NCBI RefSeq assembly: GCF_000522985.1
Contig: NZ_CP007129.1
Location: forward strand, 992,001-1,056,000
Source: Gemmatirosa kalamazoonensis
Lineage (GTDB): Bacteria > Gemmatimonadota > Gemmatimonadetes > Gemmatimonadales > Gemmatimonadaceae
Length of the DNA: 64,000 bases
Reading direction: 5' to 3'
The notes under the pieces were generated by a model, which made no database searches, was not told the origin of the DNA, and was given only the letters and a program-made list of their open reading frames with translations. The translations under genes were made by a program, and so were the position numbers. This document shows, in pieces, positions 36,123 through 44,942 of this stretch; within the stretch, counting starts at the first letter, position 1; every line of letters begins with the position of its first letter.

Positions 36123-36415
36123 TACGGGGCCGAGTCGTCGGCGGTGTTGCGGGTCGTGGTGGGATCGACGCCGCTGAAGTTCGAAACTAAAAAGGTGCAG
36201 AACGCGCTGCCAAGCGTCGCCGCGGCCGGAAACCTCCGCTCGGCTCGGAAGCCCGTCTCGGCGTCGCGCGTCGATCTGGCCCGGCCGCTCCGAAGCATGC
36301 CACACACCGTCTCACGAACGTCACACAGCAACGACCCGTACCGCGCGGTCGCCCTCGCTCCGGATCGCACCGTCACTCGGCGGCGGCATGCGCCGGCGCT
36401 GCGTCCCGTGACGGT

Positions 36416-36429
36416 GTCCAACGTTGGAC
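36416..36429. promoter_or_regulatory. Candidate parS site 1
   Basis: Perfect 14-base palindrome GTCCAACGTTGGAC, 294 bases upstream of parA. Confidence 0.6.
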
Positions 36430-36531
36430 GGTACCGGCTCGAGCGTCGCACCGCCGGATTGATCGCACGATGATGCTGCGGCGCGGCAGGAAGGCAATCC
36501 GGTCCCCCGTTCATCGTCCGCCGGGCCGGTT

Positions 36532-36545
36532 GTCCAACGTTGGAC
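36532..36545. promoter_or_regulatory. Candidate parS site 2
   Basis: A second perfect copy of GTCCAACGTTGGAC, 116 bases from site 1. Confidence 0.6.
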
Positions 36546-37066
36546 GAGCGCGATCGACTGCCAGGGGCATGCAGTCCCAGGACCGGTGGTCGGCGTCGCC
36601 GGGTGGTCCACGTCGGGCCCGCCCACGACCGCTTGCAAGGTGTCGAGCGCCTGGCCCGCAGCGCTCGGTCGGCCGTCCAGCGCGATCTCGGGACGGTCCG
36701 GACGGGTCCGGACGGTCCAGGCTCAATGGTGGCGCGCCGGTGCCTCGCGCACCGCGGCACCGTCCGGACGCCATCGTGACCGGTCGCGTGGCGGAAGTGC
36801 GGGGCGCCGAAGCGAAGCGGCTGGCCCGGGCGACCCCCCCCATGGCGCATCGCCGTGGGTCCATGGCGCGTGGGCCAGCGGCGTCCGCGCGTGTCCGCCA
36901 GCGCCTGTCCGCCAGCGTACGGCGTGCGCGCGGTGGCTCGCACTCGGATTGGGGGGAAGGACTCACCACGAAGCGCTCGCCGACGTGGCGAGTCATTGCT
37001 GCGTGTTTCGTCCTGGCCGGAGAGCGGCCCACGACTGCGACCGCACGTGCGAGCCCGGCGCCGCCA

Positions 37067-37078
37067 TCCAACGTTGGA
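37067..37078. promoter_or_regulatory. Candidate parS site 3
   Basis: 12-base palindrome TCCAACGTTGGA; the outer pair is A/C instead of G/C. I saw no further copy in the window. Confidence 0.55.
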
Positions 37079-37361
37079 CAGCCCACGAGCGTCTGACGGC
37101 CGGACGCCGCGGTGCGCGCTGTGATTCACTCCTGGGCCGCGCGTCGCTGGCGCGCCCTCGTGCGCGGCAAGAAAAACCGCCGGCACCGCGACGGCACGAG
37201 GGCGCCGGGCGCCTCGAGGGGTGGGAGGCGTTACACGCGCCGCGGACCGCGCCGCGACGATGCATCGCCTTGTGCCACCGGCACTTGCGTGGCTCGCCAA
37301 CCGGTCGGTGCTGCTTACCCGGTAAAGCGAGCGGCACCTGGTGCGTTCCGACGGAGCGCGC

Positions 37362-37859
37362 TCAGAGAAACCGGTGCATCACGTACAGGTCCACGTATCC
37401 GTGCACCGCGTGCCGGAAGCCCGCCGGAATGGTGCCCACCACGACGAAGCCGAGCCGGCGCCAGAGCGCGACGGCGCGGTCGTTCGTGCTCACGACGGCG
37501 TTGAACTGCATCGCGCGGAAGCCCGCCGATCGCGCCGCGTCGAGCGAGTGCACGCCCATCGCCCAGCCGATCCCGCGGCCGAACGCGCCCGGCCGCACCA
37601 TGTAGCCGGCGTTCGCTACGTGGGCGCCAAGGCCGGGCTGGTTCGGCTTCAGGACGTAGGTGCCGACCACGTCGGCGCCGTCCACCGCGACGAACGTCGA
37701 CACGCCGGGGCCCATCCACAGCCGACGCGCGTCCGCCTCCGAGCTGTCGGGCGCGTAGGTGTACGTGTCGCCGCGCGACACGACCGCGTGGAAGATCGAC
37801 CAGATCGCCGGCCAGTCCCCGTCCGTCGCTGGACGAATCAGAATTCCGGCGTCCGACAT
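37362..37859 (-). CDS. GNAT family N-acetyltransferase
   Basis: Protein of 165 residues with the GNAT fold: motif A/B 'YMVRPGAFGRGIGWAMGVHSL', in which R-G-I-G contacts acetyl-CoA (quoted as one segment), and the C-terminal 'NDRAVALWRRLGFVVVGTIPAGF'-type motif. The substrate is probably a small molecule or protein amine; pattern-wise it resembles the PhiO/Pat-like L-amino-acid or phosphinothricin-type acetyltransferases, but this is weak. It starts at ATG 37859 with no signal peptide. It lies at the right edge of the replicon module. Confidence 0.85.
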   Translation of the reverse strand: MSDAGILIRPATDGDWPAIWSIFHAVVSRGDTYTYAPDSSEADARRLWMGPGVSTFVAVDGADVVGTYVLKPNQPGLGAHVANAGYMVRPGAFGRGIGWAMGVHSLDAARSAGFRAMQFNAVVSTNDRAVALWRRLGFVVVGTIPAGFRHAVHGYVDLYVMHRFL

Positions 37860-37911
37860 GGCGCGAACCTCCCGACGGAGCAGCCAGACCGATTCGCGAT
37901 CCAGAGATCGG

Positions 37912-39126
37912 TCAGTCGCGCAGGTCCGCCTCGAGCGCGTCCGCGACCGAGTCGTCGGCGAGCGACGCGAGCGATGCGAACGATGCAGCCACGGGCGCGC
38001 TGGCCGACGCGCTCACCGTCAGGCGCGGCCGCGACACGGTGAGCCGCCCGACACGGGACGACGCGCCGGCCACCGCGACCGAGCCCACCGCGGGCGAGGC
38101 GCTCTCCTGTCGCGCCGCGAGCAGGGTCGCCGCCTCGCGGCTCGCCTCGGCCAGCTTCCGCTCCAGGATCGCGAGCACCGCGAGCGCGTGCTGCTCGGAC
38201 GGCCCAGTGACCGAGACGGTCGGCTTCAGCTGCGACGCGGCGAGCGACCGCTGCAGCGACCGGATCCCCTGGCCGACGGGTACGCGCTCGGCGTCGCGCG
38301 CAGCGGCCGAGCGCGCGGCGCGCTGCTGCACGCTCCGCTGCACCCCGGCGAGATAGCGCAGGTGCGCCTCCGCGAAGCCGATCGGGTCGCGCGCGAACCA
38401 CGCCGCGTCCCACCCCCAGGCGACGCCGATCGCGCGCCCGGCGCCCGTCGCGTGCGCGACGCGGCCCGTGCCGTCGCGCCGGCCCTTCCGGTTCTTCCGG
38501 CCGTCCAGATTGTGGCTCGAGAACCCGCCGAGCGCGGTGCGGAGCTGATGCCGGATGCCGACGACGTCGGCATCCTCGCGCACGATGCGTTGCGCGAGCT
38601 TCCACGTGATGCGCGGCGACCGGAGGGCGGCGATCTCGCTCGGCTCCATGCCGGCGATGGCGCGGCCGAGGCGCAGCGCGATGCTCACGTACCCCTGGCT
38701 CTTCCGACGCTTGCGCGCGATGCGCGCGGCCGAGAGGCCCTCGTCGGCGAGCGCGACGTAATCGAGCGCCCGATCCACGATGTGCGTGCGCCGGCCGTCG
38801 CGCTTCGGCGGTTCGGCGAGATCGTCGTCACACGCCGCCAGGGTGACCGGCGGCAGCACGGAAGACGCGGGCGCGGACACGGCGGAAGGAGAGAAGTGCG
38901 TGGACGTTCGGGACGGCAGCGGGAGGGAGGCTGCCGCGTGGTCTCGTGCGACACAGGAAACACGTCGCAACGCGACCCAAAACGCAATACCCGATCGACG
39001 GCCGCCGGGTCGAATGACGCGGCGGACGAACCGTTGGGTGCTATGCGCCCCTACGGGTCCGTCCGCCGTCCGAATCGACTGTCGTCGTTCCGCAGCAGGG
39101 ACGACGATGTGTGGCGGACGTAACAC
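37912..39126 (-). CDS. ParB/KorB-like HTH DNA-binding protein, replicon-associated
   Basis: Open frame of 404 codons. The convincing part begins near residue 105: 'HIVDRALDYVALADEGLSAARIARKRRKSQGYVSIALRL' (in part) is a helix-turn-helix like that in ParB/KorB proteins, followed by 'WKLAQRIVREDADVVGIRHQL'. A Ser/Ala-rich C-terminus follows. The first 80-100 codons look unlike protein, and a GTG near 38880 is a plausible true start, though without a good ribosome site. It may regulate plasmid genes or assist partition. There is no GHRR (CTPase) motif, so it is not a full ParB. Confidence 0.55.
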   Translation of the reverse strand: MLRPPHIVVPAAERRQSIRTADGPVGAHSTQRFVRRVIRPGGRRSGIAFWVALRRVSCVARDHAAASLPLPSRTSTHFSPSAVSAPASSVLPPVTLAACDDDLAEPPKRDGRRTHIVDRALDYVALADEGLSAARIARKRRKSQGYVSIALRLGRAIAGMEPSEIAALRSPRITWKLAQRIVREDADVVGIRHQLRTALGGFSSHNLDGRKNRKGRRDGTGRVAHATGAGRAIGVAWGWDAAWFARDPIGFAEAHLRYLAGVQRSVQQRAARSAAARDAERVPVGQGIRSLQRSLAASQLKPTVSVTGPSEQHALAVLAILERKLAEASREAATLLAARQESASPAVGSVAVAGASSRVGRLTVSRPRLTVSASASAPVAASFASLASLADDSVADALEADLRD

Positions 39127-39145
39127 ACCGTCGAGATCGCGCCCG

Positions 39146-40066
39146 TCAGGCCGATGAAACGATGGCCTCGATCTCGCGCCGCTCGTCGTCGCTGAGCCGC
39201 CAGCCGGCGGCGGCCGCGTTCGCGCGCACCTGCTCGGGACGCGTGGCGCCGGCGATCACGGATGCGACGGTCGGGTGCGTGAGCAGCCACGACACCGCGA
39301 GCTCGAGGAGCGAGTGGCCGCGCGACTCGGCGAACGCGATCAGCCGCTCGACGACGTCGAGGTTGTGGGGGCTCAGCAGGTCGGCGTAGCGGCCGCCGCT
39401 CAGCCGCGTGCCCTGCGGCACGTCGCGCCCGCGGCGGTACTTGCCCGTCAGCAGGCCGTTCGCGAGCGGATAGTACGGCAGGAACGCCACGCCGAGCTCG
39501 GCGCAGGCGTCGAGCACCTCCTGCTCGGGCTCGCGGTGGAACAGGCTGTACTCGTTCTGCACGCTCACGAAGCGCACTCCAGCCTGCGCCGCCGCGCGCT
39601 CGGCGTCGCGGAGCTGCTCGGCCGAGAAGTTGGAGCAGCCGATCTCGCGCACGGCGCCGGCGTCGACGAGCTCGCGCAGCGCGCCGAGCGTCTCGTCGAT
39701 CGGCACCGACGGGTCGGGCTGGTGCATCTGATAGAGGTCGATGCGCAGGACGCCGAGCCGGCGGAGGCTGGCCACGGCGGCGCGGCGGACGGTCTCGGGG
39801 CGGCCGCCGGCGAGGGGGCCGGCGCTCTTGTGGCCGAACTTCGTGGCGATCACGGCGCGGTCCCGACGGCCGCGGAGCGCGCGGCCGAGGAACGTCTCGC
39901 TGTCGCCCTTCGCGTAGATGTCCGCGGTGTCGAAGAACGTCACGCCGGCGTCGAGCGCGGCGTCGACGACGGCGCGCGTGCCCGCCTCGTCGACCTTGTT
40001 GCCGAAGTTGTTGCAGCCGACGCCGACGATCGAGACGTCGAGCGAGCCGATGCGGCGGGTATCCAT
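39146..40066 (-). CDS. Aldo/keto reductase
   Basis: NADPH-dependent oxidoreductase with a TIM barrel, 306 residues from ATG 40066 (a GTG at 40078 would add four). The catalytic tetrad is visible: Asp and Tyr in 'FFDTADIYAKGDSE', Lys in 'VIATKFGHKS' and His in 'LYQMHQPD'. The cofactor-binding tail is 'ASVIAGATRPEQV'. It resembles the YghZ/Tas subgroup. It flanks a degraded SDR copy and is related at family level to the reductase at 51.4-52.5 kb. Physiological substrate unknown. Confidence 0.87.
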   Translation of the reverse strand: MDTRRIGSLDVSIVGVGCNNFGNKVDEAGTRAVVDAALDAGVTFFDTADIYAKGDSETFLGRALRGRRDRAVIATKFGHKSAGPLAGGRPETVRRAAVASLRRLGVLRIDLYQMHQPDPSVPIDETLGALRELVDAGAVREIGCSNFSAEQLRDAERAAAQAGVRFVSVQNEYSLFHREPEQEVLDACAELGVAFLPYYPLANGLLTGKYRRGRDVPQGTRLSGGRYADLLSPHNLDVVERLIAFAESRGHSLLELAVSWLLTHPTVASVIAGATRPEQVRANAAAAGWRLSDDERREIEAIVSSA

Positions 40067-40078
40067 GTCGTTAGGCAC

Positions 40079-40232
40079 TCACGCGATGAGGACCGACTGC
40101 GCTCCGTCGATGAAGACTTCCGTGCCGGTGACGTGGCGCGACGCGTCGCCGGCGAGGAACAGCATGAGCTCCGCGACGTCGTCGGCGGAGCCCTTCCGGC
40201 CATCGGTGAGCGGGATCTCGCCGGCCGGGGCT
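40079..40232 (-). pseudogene. SDR family oxidoreductase, C-terminal remnant
   Basis: The minus strand encodes about 50 residues ('PAGEIPLTDGRKGSADDVAE', 'LMLFLAGDASRHVTGTEVFI', then 'DGAQSVLIA' and a stop). These are nearly identical to the last 50 residues of the intact SDR at 41141-41935. The Rossmann and catalytic parts are missing, so this is a truncated duplicate. The sequence up to about 40524 is otherwise without a recognisable gene. Confidence 0.85.
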
Positions 40233-40524
40233 CGGCGCGTTCTTCACGTGCATGCACGTCGCGAGCTCCTGGATGTACGTCCACGCGGCCGGCTCTGGCA
40301 CAGTATGTCACAGCCCCTCCTAGGTCCCTAGCACGCTTGGCATGGCGGCTCGCCCACGCCCGCGCGTCTGGCTGACGGTCCGCCGCTCAATCGGCGACCT
40401 GCCGAGTCGTCCGGCGCACGGCACGCGCCGCGGACGCCACCGCCGCGGACGCCGCCGCCGTGGGCGTCATGTACGTCGCGCCGATCGCCTGGTCCGCGTA
40501 GAGGGCCACGTCGGCGCGTGCGAG

Positions 40525-40647
40525 AGTGTCGTCGAGCGCTTCGGCCAGCGACTGCCTGGGGTCGATCTCGGTCCCGTGCTCGCGAAGCCGTTCACGCCCG
40601 AGCGCCTGCTCGGCGCGATGCGGGCGTCGTTCGCCGGCGCGGCCTGA
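40525..40647 (+). pseudogene. Response-regulator receiver domain, C-terminal fragment
   Basis: About 40 residues ending in a stop. 'PVLAKPFTPERLLGAMRASF' has the Lys-Pro-Phe motif and final helix of a REC domain. The Asp pocket and the rest of the domain are absent, so this is probably a remnant of a deleted response regulator or hybrid kinase. Confidence 0.55.
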
Positions 40648-40683
40648 CACGGCCGCGCGCCGCAGTTTGCGTCGCACGAGTCC

Positions 40684-41013
40684 TCAGCGGCCAAGCCGGC
40701 CGACCAGCCAGCCGATGGCCGCCCCCCCGACCGCCCCGAGGACGAGGATGGGCGCGTACGCCTTGGTGATCACCGCGTCGGCCGCGCTCAGCAGCACGCC
40801 GACGGCGAGGCCGATTCCCCAGGCTGGGAGGCGCAGTGCATCGACCTGCGGCGCCCCGACGACGGCGCCGATGACGACGCCGATGGCGAGGCGGTTGAGG
40901 AACGCGCCGAGCAGGGCCGCCCGCTTGTCGGGGAACTGGAGGCGGACCATCGAGGCGGCGGAGAGCGCCCCGTAGACGAGGCCGGCCAGCAGGCCGAGCG
41001 AGAGGCGGGACAT
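40684..41013 (-). CDS. Small integral membrane protein
   Basis: Protein of 109 residues with three to four hydrophobic helices rich in Gly/Ala ('LGLLAGLVYGALSAASMV', 'LAIGVVIGAVVGAPQ', 'WGIGLAVGVLLSAADAVI', 'ILVLGAVGGAAIGWLVGRLG'), resembling glycine-zipper membrane proteins. It starts at ATG 41013 and has no named domain. A stand-alone gene between degraded fragments and an SDR gene; role unknown. Confidence 0.65.
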   Translation of the reverse strand: MSRLSLGLLAGLVYGALSAASMVRLQFPDKRAALLGAFLNRLAIGVVIGAVVGAPQVDALRLPAWGIGLAVGVLLSAADAVITKAYAPILVLGAVGGAAIGWLVGRLGR

Positions 41014-41140
41014 GACGGGGGAGGCGGTGGGGAGGCCGTATCGTTCATCGACCGGCCGGAGGCCACAAGACCCACTCAACCACCGAACGTCCGCGCACGT
41101 TCCACGGGCACACGGCCCGGGAGACGTCGCGGCTCACCGC

Positions 41141-41935
41141 TCAACCGCGCAGCAGCGACTGCGCCCCGTCGATGAACACCTCGGTGCCGGTGATGTGTCG
41201 CGACGCGTCGGACGCGAGGAAGAGCATGAGCTCCGCGACGTCCTCCGACGACCCCTTTCGACCGTCGGTGAGCGGGATCTCCCCGGCCGGGAACTCCACC
41301 GGCTCCTGCGCCGATTCGAGGTCGCGCTTCTCGGTGCTCTCCTCGATCTCGGTGGTGATCCCGCCCGGGCAGACGACGTTCACGCGGATGCGGTGCTTCG
41401 CCAGCTCGAGCGCGAGCATCTTCCCGAGAGCGACCTGACCGGCCTTCGATGTCGAGTACGCCGTCGCGCCGGTGTTGCTGAAGACGCGCGTGCCGTTGAT
41501 CGACGCGGTGACGATGACGGAGCCGCCGCCGGCGCGCTTGAGGTGCGGCACGGCGTACTTGATGGTGAGGAACGTGCCGAGGAGGTTGATGCGCAGCGTG
41601 GACTCGAACTCCTCGGGCGCGAGCTCGTCGATCGGCGCCCACACGCCGTTCACGCCCGCGTTCGCGACGACGACATCGAGCCGTCCCCACGCGGCCACGG
41701 TGTCGTCGATCGCGCGCCGCACCGCGTCGGCGTCGGCGACATCGGCGGGCGCGACCCGGGCCTCGCCGCCGGCGTCGCGTATGCGCTTCGCGACCGTCTC
41801 CAACTCGTCGGCGGAGCGGCTCACGAGCGCGACGCGCGCACCGGCCCGCGCGAGACGGCGCGCGGTCGCCTCGCCGATGCCAGAGCTGGCGCCGGTCACC
41901 AGGGCAACGCGATCCAGTAGAGAGGTGTCAGGCAT
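41141..41935 (-). CDS. Short-chain dehydrogenase/reductase
   Basis: Classical SDR of 264 residues. It has the cofactor motif TGASSGIG (14-21), 'DVADADAV', 'VANAGVNG', catalytic Ser in 'IVTASINGTR' and Tyr-x-x-x-Lys in 'AYSTSKAG', and a C-terminal 'GTEVFIDGAQSLLRG'. It is presumably an NAD(P)H-dependent alcohol/ketone oxidoreductase. A C-terminal fragment of a sister copy lies at 40079-40232, implying a past tandem duplication. Starts at ATG 41935. Confidence 0.9.
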   Translation of the reverse strand: MPDTSLLDRVALVTGASSGIGEATARRLARAGARVALVSRSADELETVAKRIRDAGGEARVAPADVADADAVRRAIDDTVAAWGRLDVVVANAGVNGVWAPIDELAPEEFESTLRINLLGTFLTIKYAVPHLKRAGGGSVIVTASINGTRVFSNTGATAYSTSKAGQVALGKMLALELAKHRIRVNVVCPGGITTEIEESTEKRDLESAQEPVEFPAGEIPLTDGRKGSSEDVAELMLFLASDASRHITGTEVFIDGAQSLLRG

Positions 41936-41975
41936 GAGTCGCTAGGCGGGTTCAGGGGCGTTGTTGCACGACGCG

Positions 41976-42112
41976 GGCGATGCGGCGCGGTCGATGAAGC
42001 GCGATGCTGCGCTCGCGGCGTCTCACTGCGCCGTACTGCGCCGTACTGCGCCGTTCAGCGGTGTGAGCGTCGTTCGCGCCCCATCGCGCCGTATCGGCAG
42101 CGCAGTACCGCC
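41976..42112. repeat. Imperfect inverted repeat, family F6 (GCGATGAAGCGC/GCAGTACCGC words), copy 1
   Basis: The segment shares about 80% identity by eye with the reverse-oriented parts of 47231-47364, including the exact 15-mer CAGCGCAGTACCGCC (42098-42112). It contains a triple tandem of ACTGCGCCGT at 42025-42054. It fills the gap between the SDR and rtcB genes. Confidence 0.75.
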
Positions 42113-42131
42113 CGCGCCGTAGCAGTTTCAT

Positions 42132-43376
42132 TCAGTCCTTGTATGGGTCGAACTCGTCCGGCCCGGCCATGACGACGACGAGCGGGCGGAGGCGGTGCAG
42201 CACCTCGATCGTGCCCTCCTGCGCGGCGAGCACCTCGGGAAGACGGCGGTAGACCTGCGGGCTCTCGTCGAGCCCACCGCCGCGGAGGATGACGCCCTTC
42301 GCGCGGAGCCACGCGTGCATCTCGTCGGGCGACACGCGGCCGGGCGTGATGACGCGGCCGGTGCGACGCTCGCGCTTGCCCGCGGCGGCGGTGCGCGACA
42401 TGACGCGGCCGGCGCCGTGCACGGTGGAGTAGAGCGCCGCGCGCTGCGACTCGGCGACGTCGCCGACGGCGCCCAACGTCCCCTGCACGATCACGGCATC
42501 GTCGCCCATGGAGCCGCCGACGAAGCCCTTCTGGCCCGGGAACGCCGGGGTGGCGCCCTTGCGGATGACGACGAGGTCCTCGCCGTCGTGTCGTTCCATC
42601 CAGCCGAAGTTGTGGTGGTTGTGCACGAGCTCCACCTCGCCGGCGCCTAACAGTCGCACGACCTTGCGCGCGACCCACTCGCGACCGGCGTATGCGTAGC
42701 GCCCCGCGAGGTTCATGAGGTGCCAGTAGTCGTGGCCTAACGGAGACCTCAGCTCGAGCAGCACCTCGCGCTCGGGAGCGCGCTCGCCCCATTTCTTTCC
42801 CTGGCCCATGGCGATGAAGCTCGTCGCCACGGTGTAGCCGAAGCCGCGGCTGCCGAAGTGGACGCCGACCCACAACGTCCCCGACTCGTCGGCGAACAGA
42901 TCCACGTAGTGGTTGCCACCGCCGACGGTGCCGAGCTGCTGCCGCGCCTTGTGCTTCAGCGCGCCGCGCTCCTTCGCGGGCACGGCGTCCCACGCGGGGT
43001 CGTCGAACAGCGGGTGATCGATGGGCGCGTCCTCGGCCCGATTCCGGCGGCCCATGCCGAAGTCGACCGACGCGGCGATGGCGTCGGCGACGGTCTCGAG
43101 GTGCGCGTGCACCTCGTCGGGGTCGCCGCCGAGGTCCGCGAGCGTGCGGTCGGTGCGGATGGCGGCGTTGCCGCACCCGATGTCCACGCCGACGCCGACC
43201 ACGGACACCCGCTCGCGGTACGCCGCCACGCCGCCGATCGGCATCACATAACCGACGTGCCCGTCCGCCATGAGCGCGGCCCGATCGGCCCGGCTGGCGA
43301 CATCGGCGATCTGGCGGAGCGTGGTGTCGTCGTGGGTGCCGAACGTCTTGATGGGCGGGGCGTCGGGGTGGGACAC
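42132..43376 (-). CDS. rtcB: RtcB family RNA ligase
   Basis: GTP/Mn-dependent ligase joining 3'-phosphate (or 2',3'-cyclic phosphate) to 5'-OH RNA ends. Motifs: 'DGHVGYVMPIGGVAAY', metal-binding Cys in 'GVDIGCGNAAI', 'GTVGGGNHYVDL', 'HFGSRGFG', 'VHNHHNFG' and the guanylated His in 'STVHGAGRVMSR'. Length about 414 residues from GTG 43376; an ATG at 43502 would add a low-complexity N-terminus that homologues usually lack, so the start is uncertain. No RtcA or archease gene is adjacent. It could repair stress-cleaved tRNA; the role is known for the family only. Confidence 0.88.
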   Translation of the reverse strand: MSHPDAPPIKTFGTHDDTTLRQIADVASRADRAALMADGHVGYVMPIGGVAAYRERVSVVGVGVDIGCGNAAIRTDRTLADLGGDPDEVHAHLETVADAIAASVDFGMGRRNRAEDAPIDHPLFDDPAWDAVPAKERGALKHKARQQLGTVGGGNHYVDLFADESGTLWVGVHFGSRGFGYTVATSFIAMGQGKKWGERAPEREVLLELRSPLGHDYWHLMNLAGRYAYAGREWVARKVVRLLGAGEVELVHNHHNFGWMERHDGEDLVVIRKGATPAFPGQKGFVGGSMGDDAVIVQGTLGAVGDVAESQRAALYSTVHGAGRVMSRTAAAGKRERRTGRVITPGRVSPDEMHAWLRAKGVILRGGGLDESPQVYRRLPEVLAAQEGTIEVLHRLRPLVVVMAGPDEFDPYKD

Positions 43377-43554
43377 GGGGCGGAGTGTCTGAGCGGTGGA
43401 CGGGTCGGAACCGTGGAGTCCCGGCAAACCGCGGTCCCATCCGCGACCGGCGGCGCGACCCACGGCCGGGCCCGTAAACATGCGGATCTTTCCGGCGTCC
43501 ACCGGGTATCACTTCCCACACCGCCGCGCGAGCGGCTCAGCCCCGAAGGACACC

Positions 43555-44121
43555 GTGAAGTCTTCTCTCCGACTCTCCGCGGCGCTCGTCTCGTTGAGCG
43601 CGCTCGCGACGCTGGCCGCCTGCGGGCGGCAGAATCCGATGACGGACGACCTCCAGCACGACCTGGATCAGGCGAGCACGACGAGCGTCCAGCTCGCCCC
43701 GCGCGGCAAGGCGACGGCGGTGGTGTCGGCGATCGAGCTCGGCGAGTCGGCGGCGCCGAAGGCCGAGCTGCCGCAGACGAAGCCGGTGCGCCGGGCGCCG
43801 GAGCGCGCGAAGGCGCCGACCCCGAAGCCGGCTCCGGCCCGGCACGTCGCGGCGGTGTCGCCGACGCCCGCGCCGCAGCCGGTGGCCGAGGCGCCCTCGC
43901 AGGTCGCGGAGGCTCCGGCGCCCGCGCCCGAGCCGGCTCCGGTCGAGACGCCTGCGCCGACCACGTCCGCGCCGCAGCCCGTGCTGACGACGCCGGTGCC
44001 GTCGCCGACGCGCGCCCCGTCGCGCGCCCCGTCGCGCGCGCCGAGCCGTGGGGGGCATGGCGGCGGCTGGTGGAGCACGGCGGACGTGATCCGCAACGCG
44101 CCGTTCCCGGTCAATCCCTGA
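43555..44121 (+). CDS. Pro/Ala-rich lipoprotein, unknown function
   Basis: Lipoprotein of 188 residues. Signal peptide with lipobox 'LATLAAC', a short ordered part ('MTDDLQHDLDQAS'), then a Pro/Ala/Lys-rich stalk with repeats of 'RAPS', and a C-terminal 'GGHGGGWWSTADVIRNAPFP'. It starts at GTG 43555 with GAAGGA eight bases upstream. The stalk could span the periplasm or cell wall. It is divergent from rtcB. No family recognised. Confidence 0.7.
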   Translation: MKSSLRLSAALVSLSALATLAACGRQNPMTDDLQHDLDQASTTSVQLAPRGKATAVVSAIELGESAAPKAELPQTKPVRRAPERAKAPTPKPAPARHVAAVSPTPAPQPVAEAPSQVAEAPAPAPEPAPVETPAPTTSAPQPVLTTPVPSPTRAPSRAPSRAPSRGGHGGGWWSTADVIRNAPFPVNP

Positions 44122-44390
44122 GACGCGGGCCGCTCGGGGCTCGACGGATCGCGCGGGTTCTCGACGACGAGGGCCCGCGCGATTCGTTCGTGGCGCGGGC
44201 GCCTAACGGAACCGTCATGTTGGGACCCCAAGTGACGCCGGTCACGGCCGGCCGTCGCGCGTGGCCCGAGGCTTGGAACGGAAGGACACTGCGGGGCATT
44301 CCGGGAAAGGTAGGGTCCCTGGAGGCGACCACGGTGCCGACGGGGTCAGATCACAACGCGGACGGCCGAGCAAGGTAGGAGCACGATTCC

Positions 44391-44858
44391 ATGTCGACGA
44401 ACAACGGATCGAAGCCGAGCGACGACGACCTGAAGGCGCGCCTGTCGCCGCTCCAGTATCAGGTCACGCAGCAGTGCGGCACGGAGCCGCCGTTCAGCAA
44501 CGCGTACTGGAACAACCACGAGCCGGGCATCTACGTGGATCTCGTGTCGGGGGAGCCGCTGTTCTCCTCGCACGACAAGTTCGACTCGGGCACGGGGTGG
44601 CCGAGCTTCACGCGGCCGCTGGTGCCGGAGAACATCAGCACGCGCACCGACCGCTCGCACTTCATGACGCGGATCGAGGTGCGCTCGGCGCACGGCGACT
44701 CGCACCTCGGCCACGTGTTCGACGACGGGCCGGGGCCGACGGGGCTGCGGTTCTGCATGAACTCCGCGGCGCTGCGCTTCATCCCCGCGAGCCGGCTCGA
44801 GGAAGAGGGCTACGGCGAGTTCCGCACGTTGTTCGAGGGCGAGAAGGCCGAAAAGTAG
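44391..44858 (+). CDS. msrB: Peptide-methionine (R)-S-oxide reductase
   Basis: Repairs methionine-R-sulfoxide in proteins using a catalytic Cys. The 155-residue cytosolic enzyme has '[12 protein letters not shown]', '[20 protein letters not shown]' and catalytic '[12 protein letters not shown]'. The two C-x2-C zinc motifs of many MsrBs are absent: the first is 'SGEPLF' rather than CG-x-PLF, so this is a zinc-free form. It starts at ATG 44391 with AGGAGC upstream. It stands alone; no msrA is in the window. Confidence 0.93.
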   Translation: MSTNNGSKPSDDDLKARLSPLQYQVTQQCGTEPPFSNAYWNNHEPGIYVDLVSGEPLFSSHDKFDSGTGWPSFTRPLVPENISTRTDRSHFMTRIEVRSAHGDSHLGHVFDDGPGPTGLRFCMNSAALRFIPASRLEEEGYGEFRTLFEGEKAEK

Positions 44859-44942
44859 CGGCTGCCCAACGGCTGACCGCGCAGGGGCGGCGCTCCGAGG
44901 TCGAGATCGACTCCGGAGCGCCGCCCCTCGACGTACCGCCCG

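Larger units (their letters stand above)
36123..37361. other. Intergenic region with candidate parS sites
   Basis: 1.24 kb without a convincing gene between parA and the acetyltransferase. Contents: three palindromes (listed separately); a symmetrical GGTCCGGAC-rich block at 36691-36719; a direct repeat TGTCCGCCAGCG at 36892-36903 and 36906-36917; two CCATGGCGC words near 36840-36868. Base composition is slightly less GC-extreme than in the flanking genes. Confidence 0.6.

Noticed and set aside
37310-37327. TTACCCGGTAA as recombination or dif-like site
   Set aside because: Only 11 bases with one unpaired centre; no match to known dif arms and no recombinase nearby.
36470-37605. Several frames of 80-340 codons in the gap beyond parA
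   Set aside because: Arg/Pro/Ser-rich, no motif, no ribosome sites, and overlapping one another in all frames; the region is better explained by parS-like sites and non-coding DNA.
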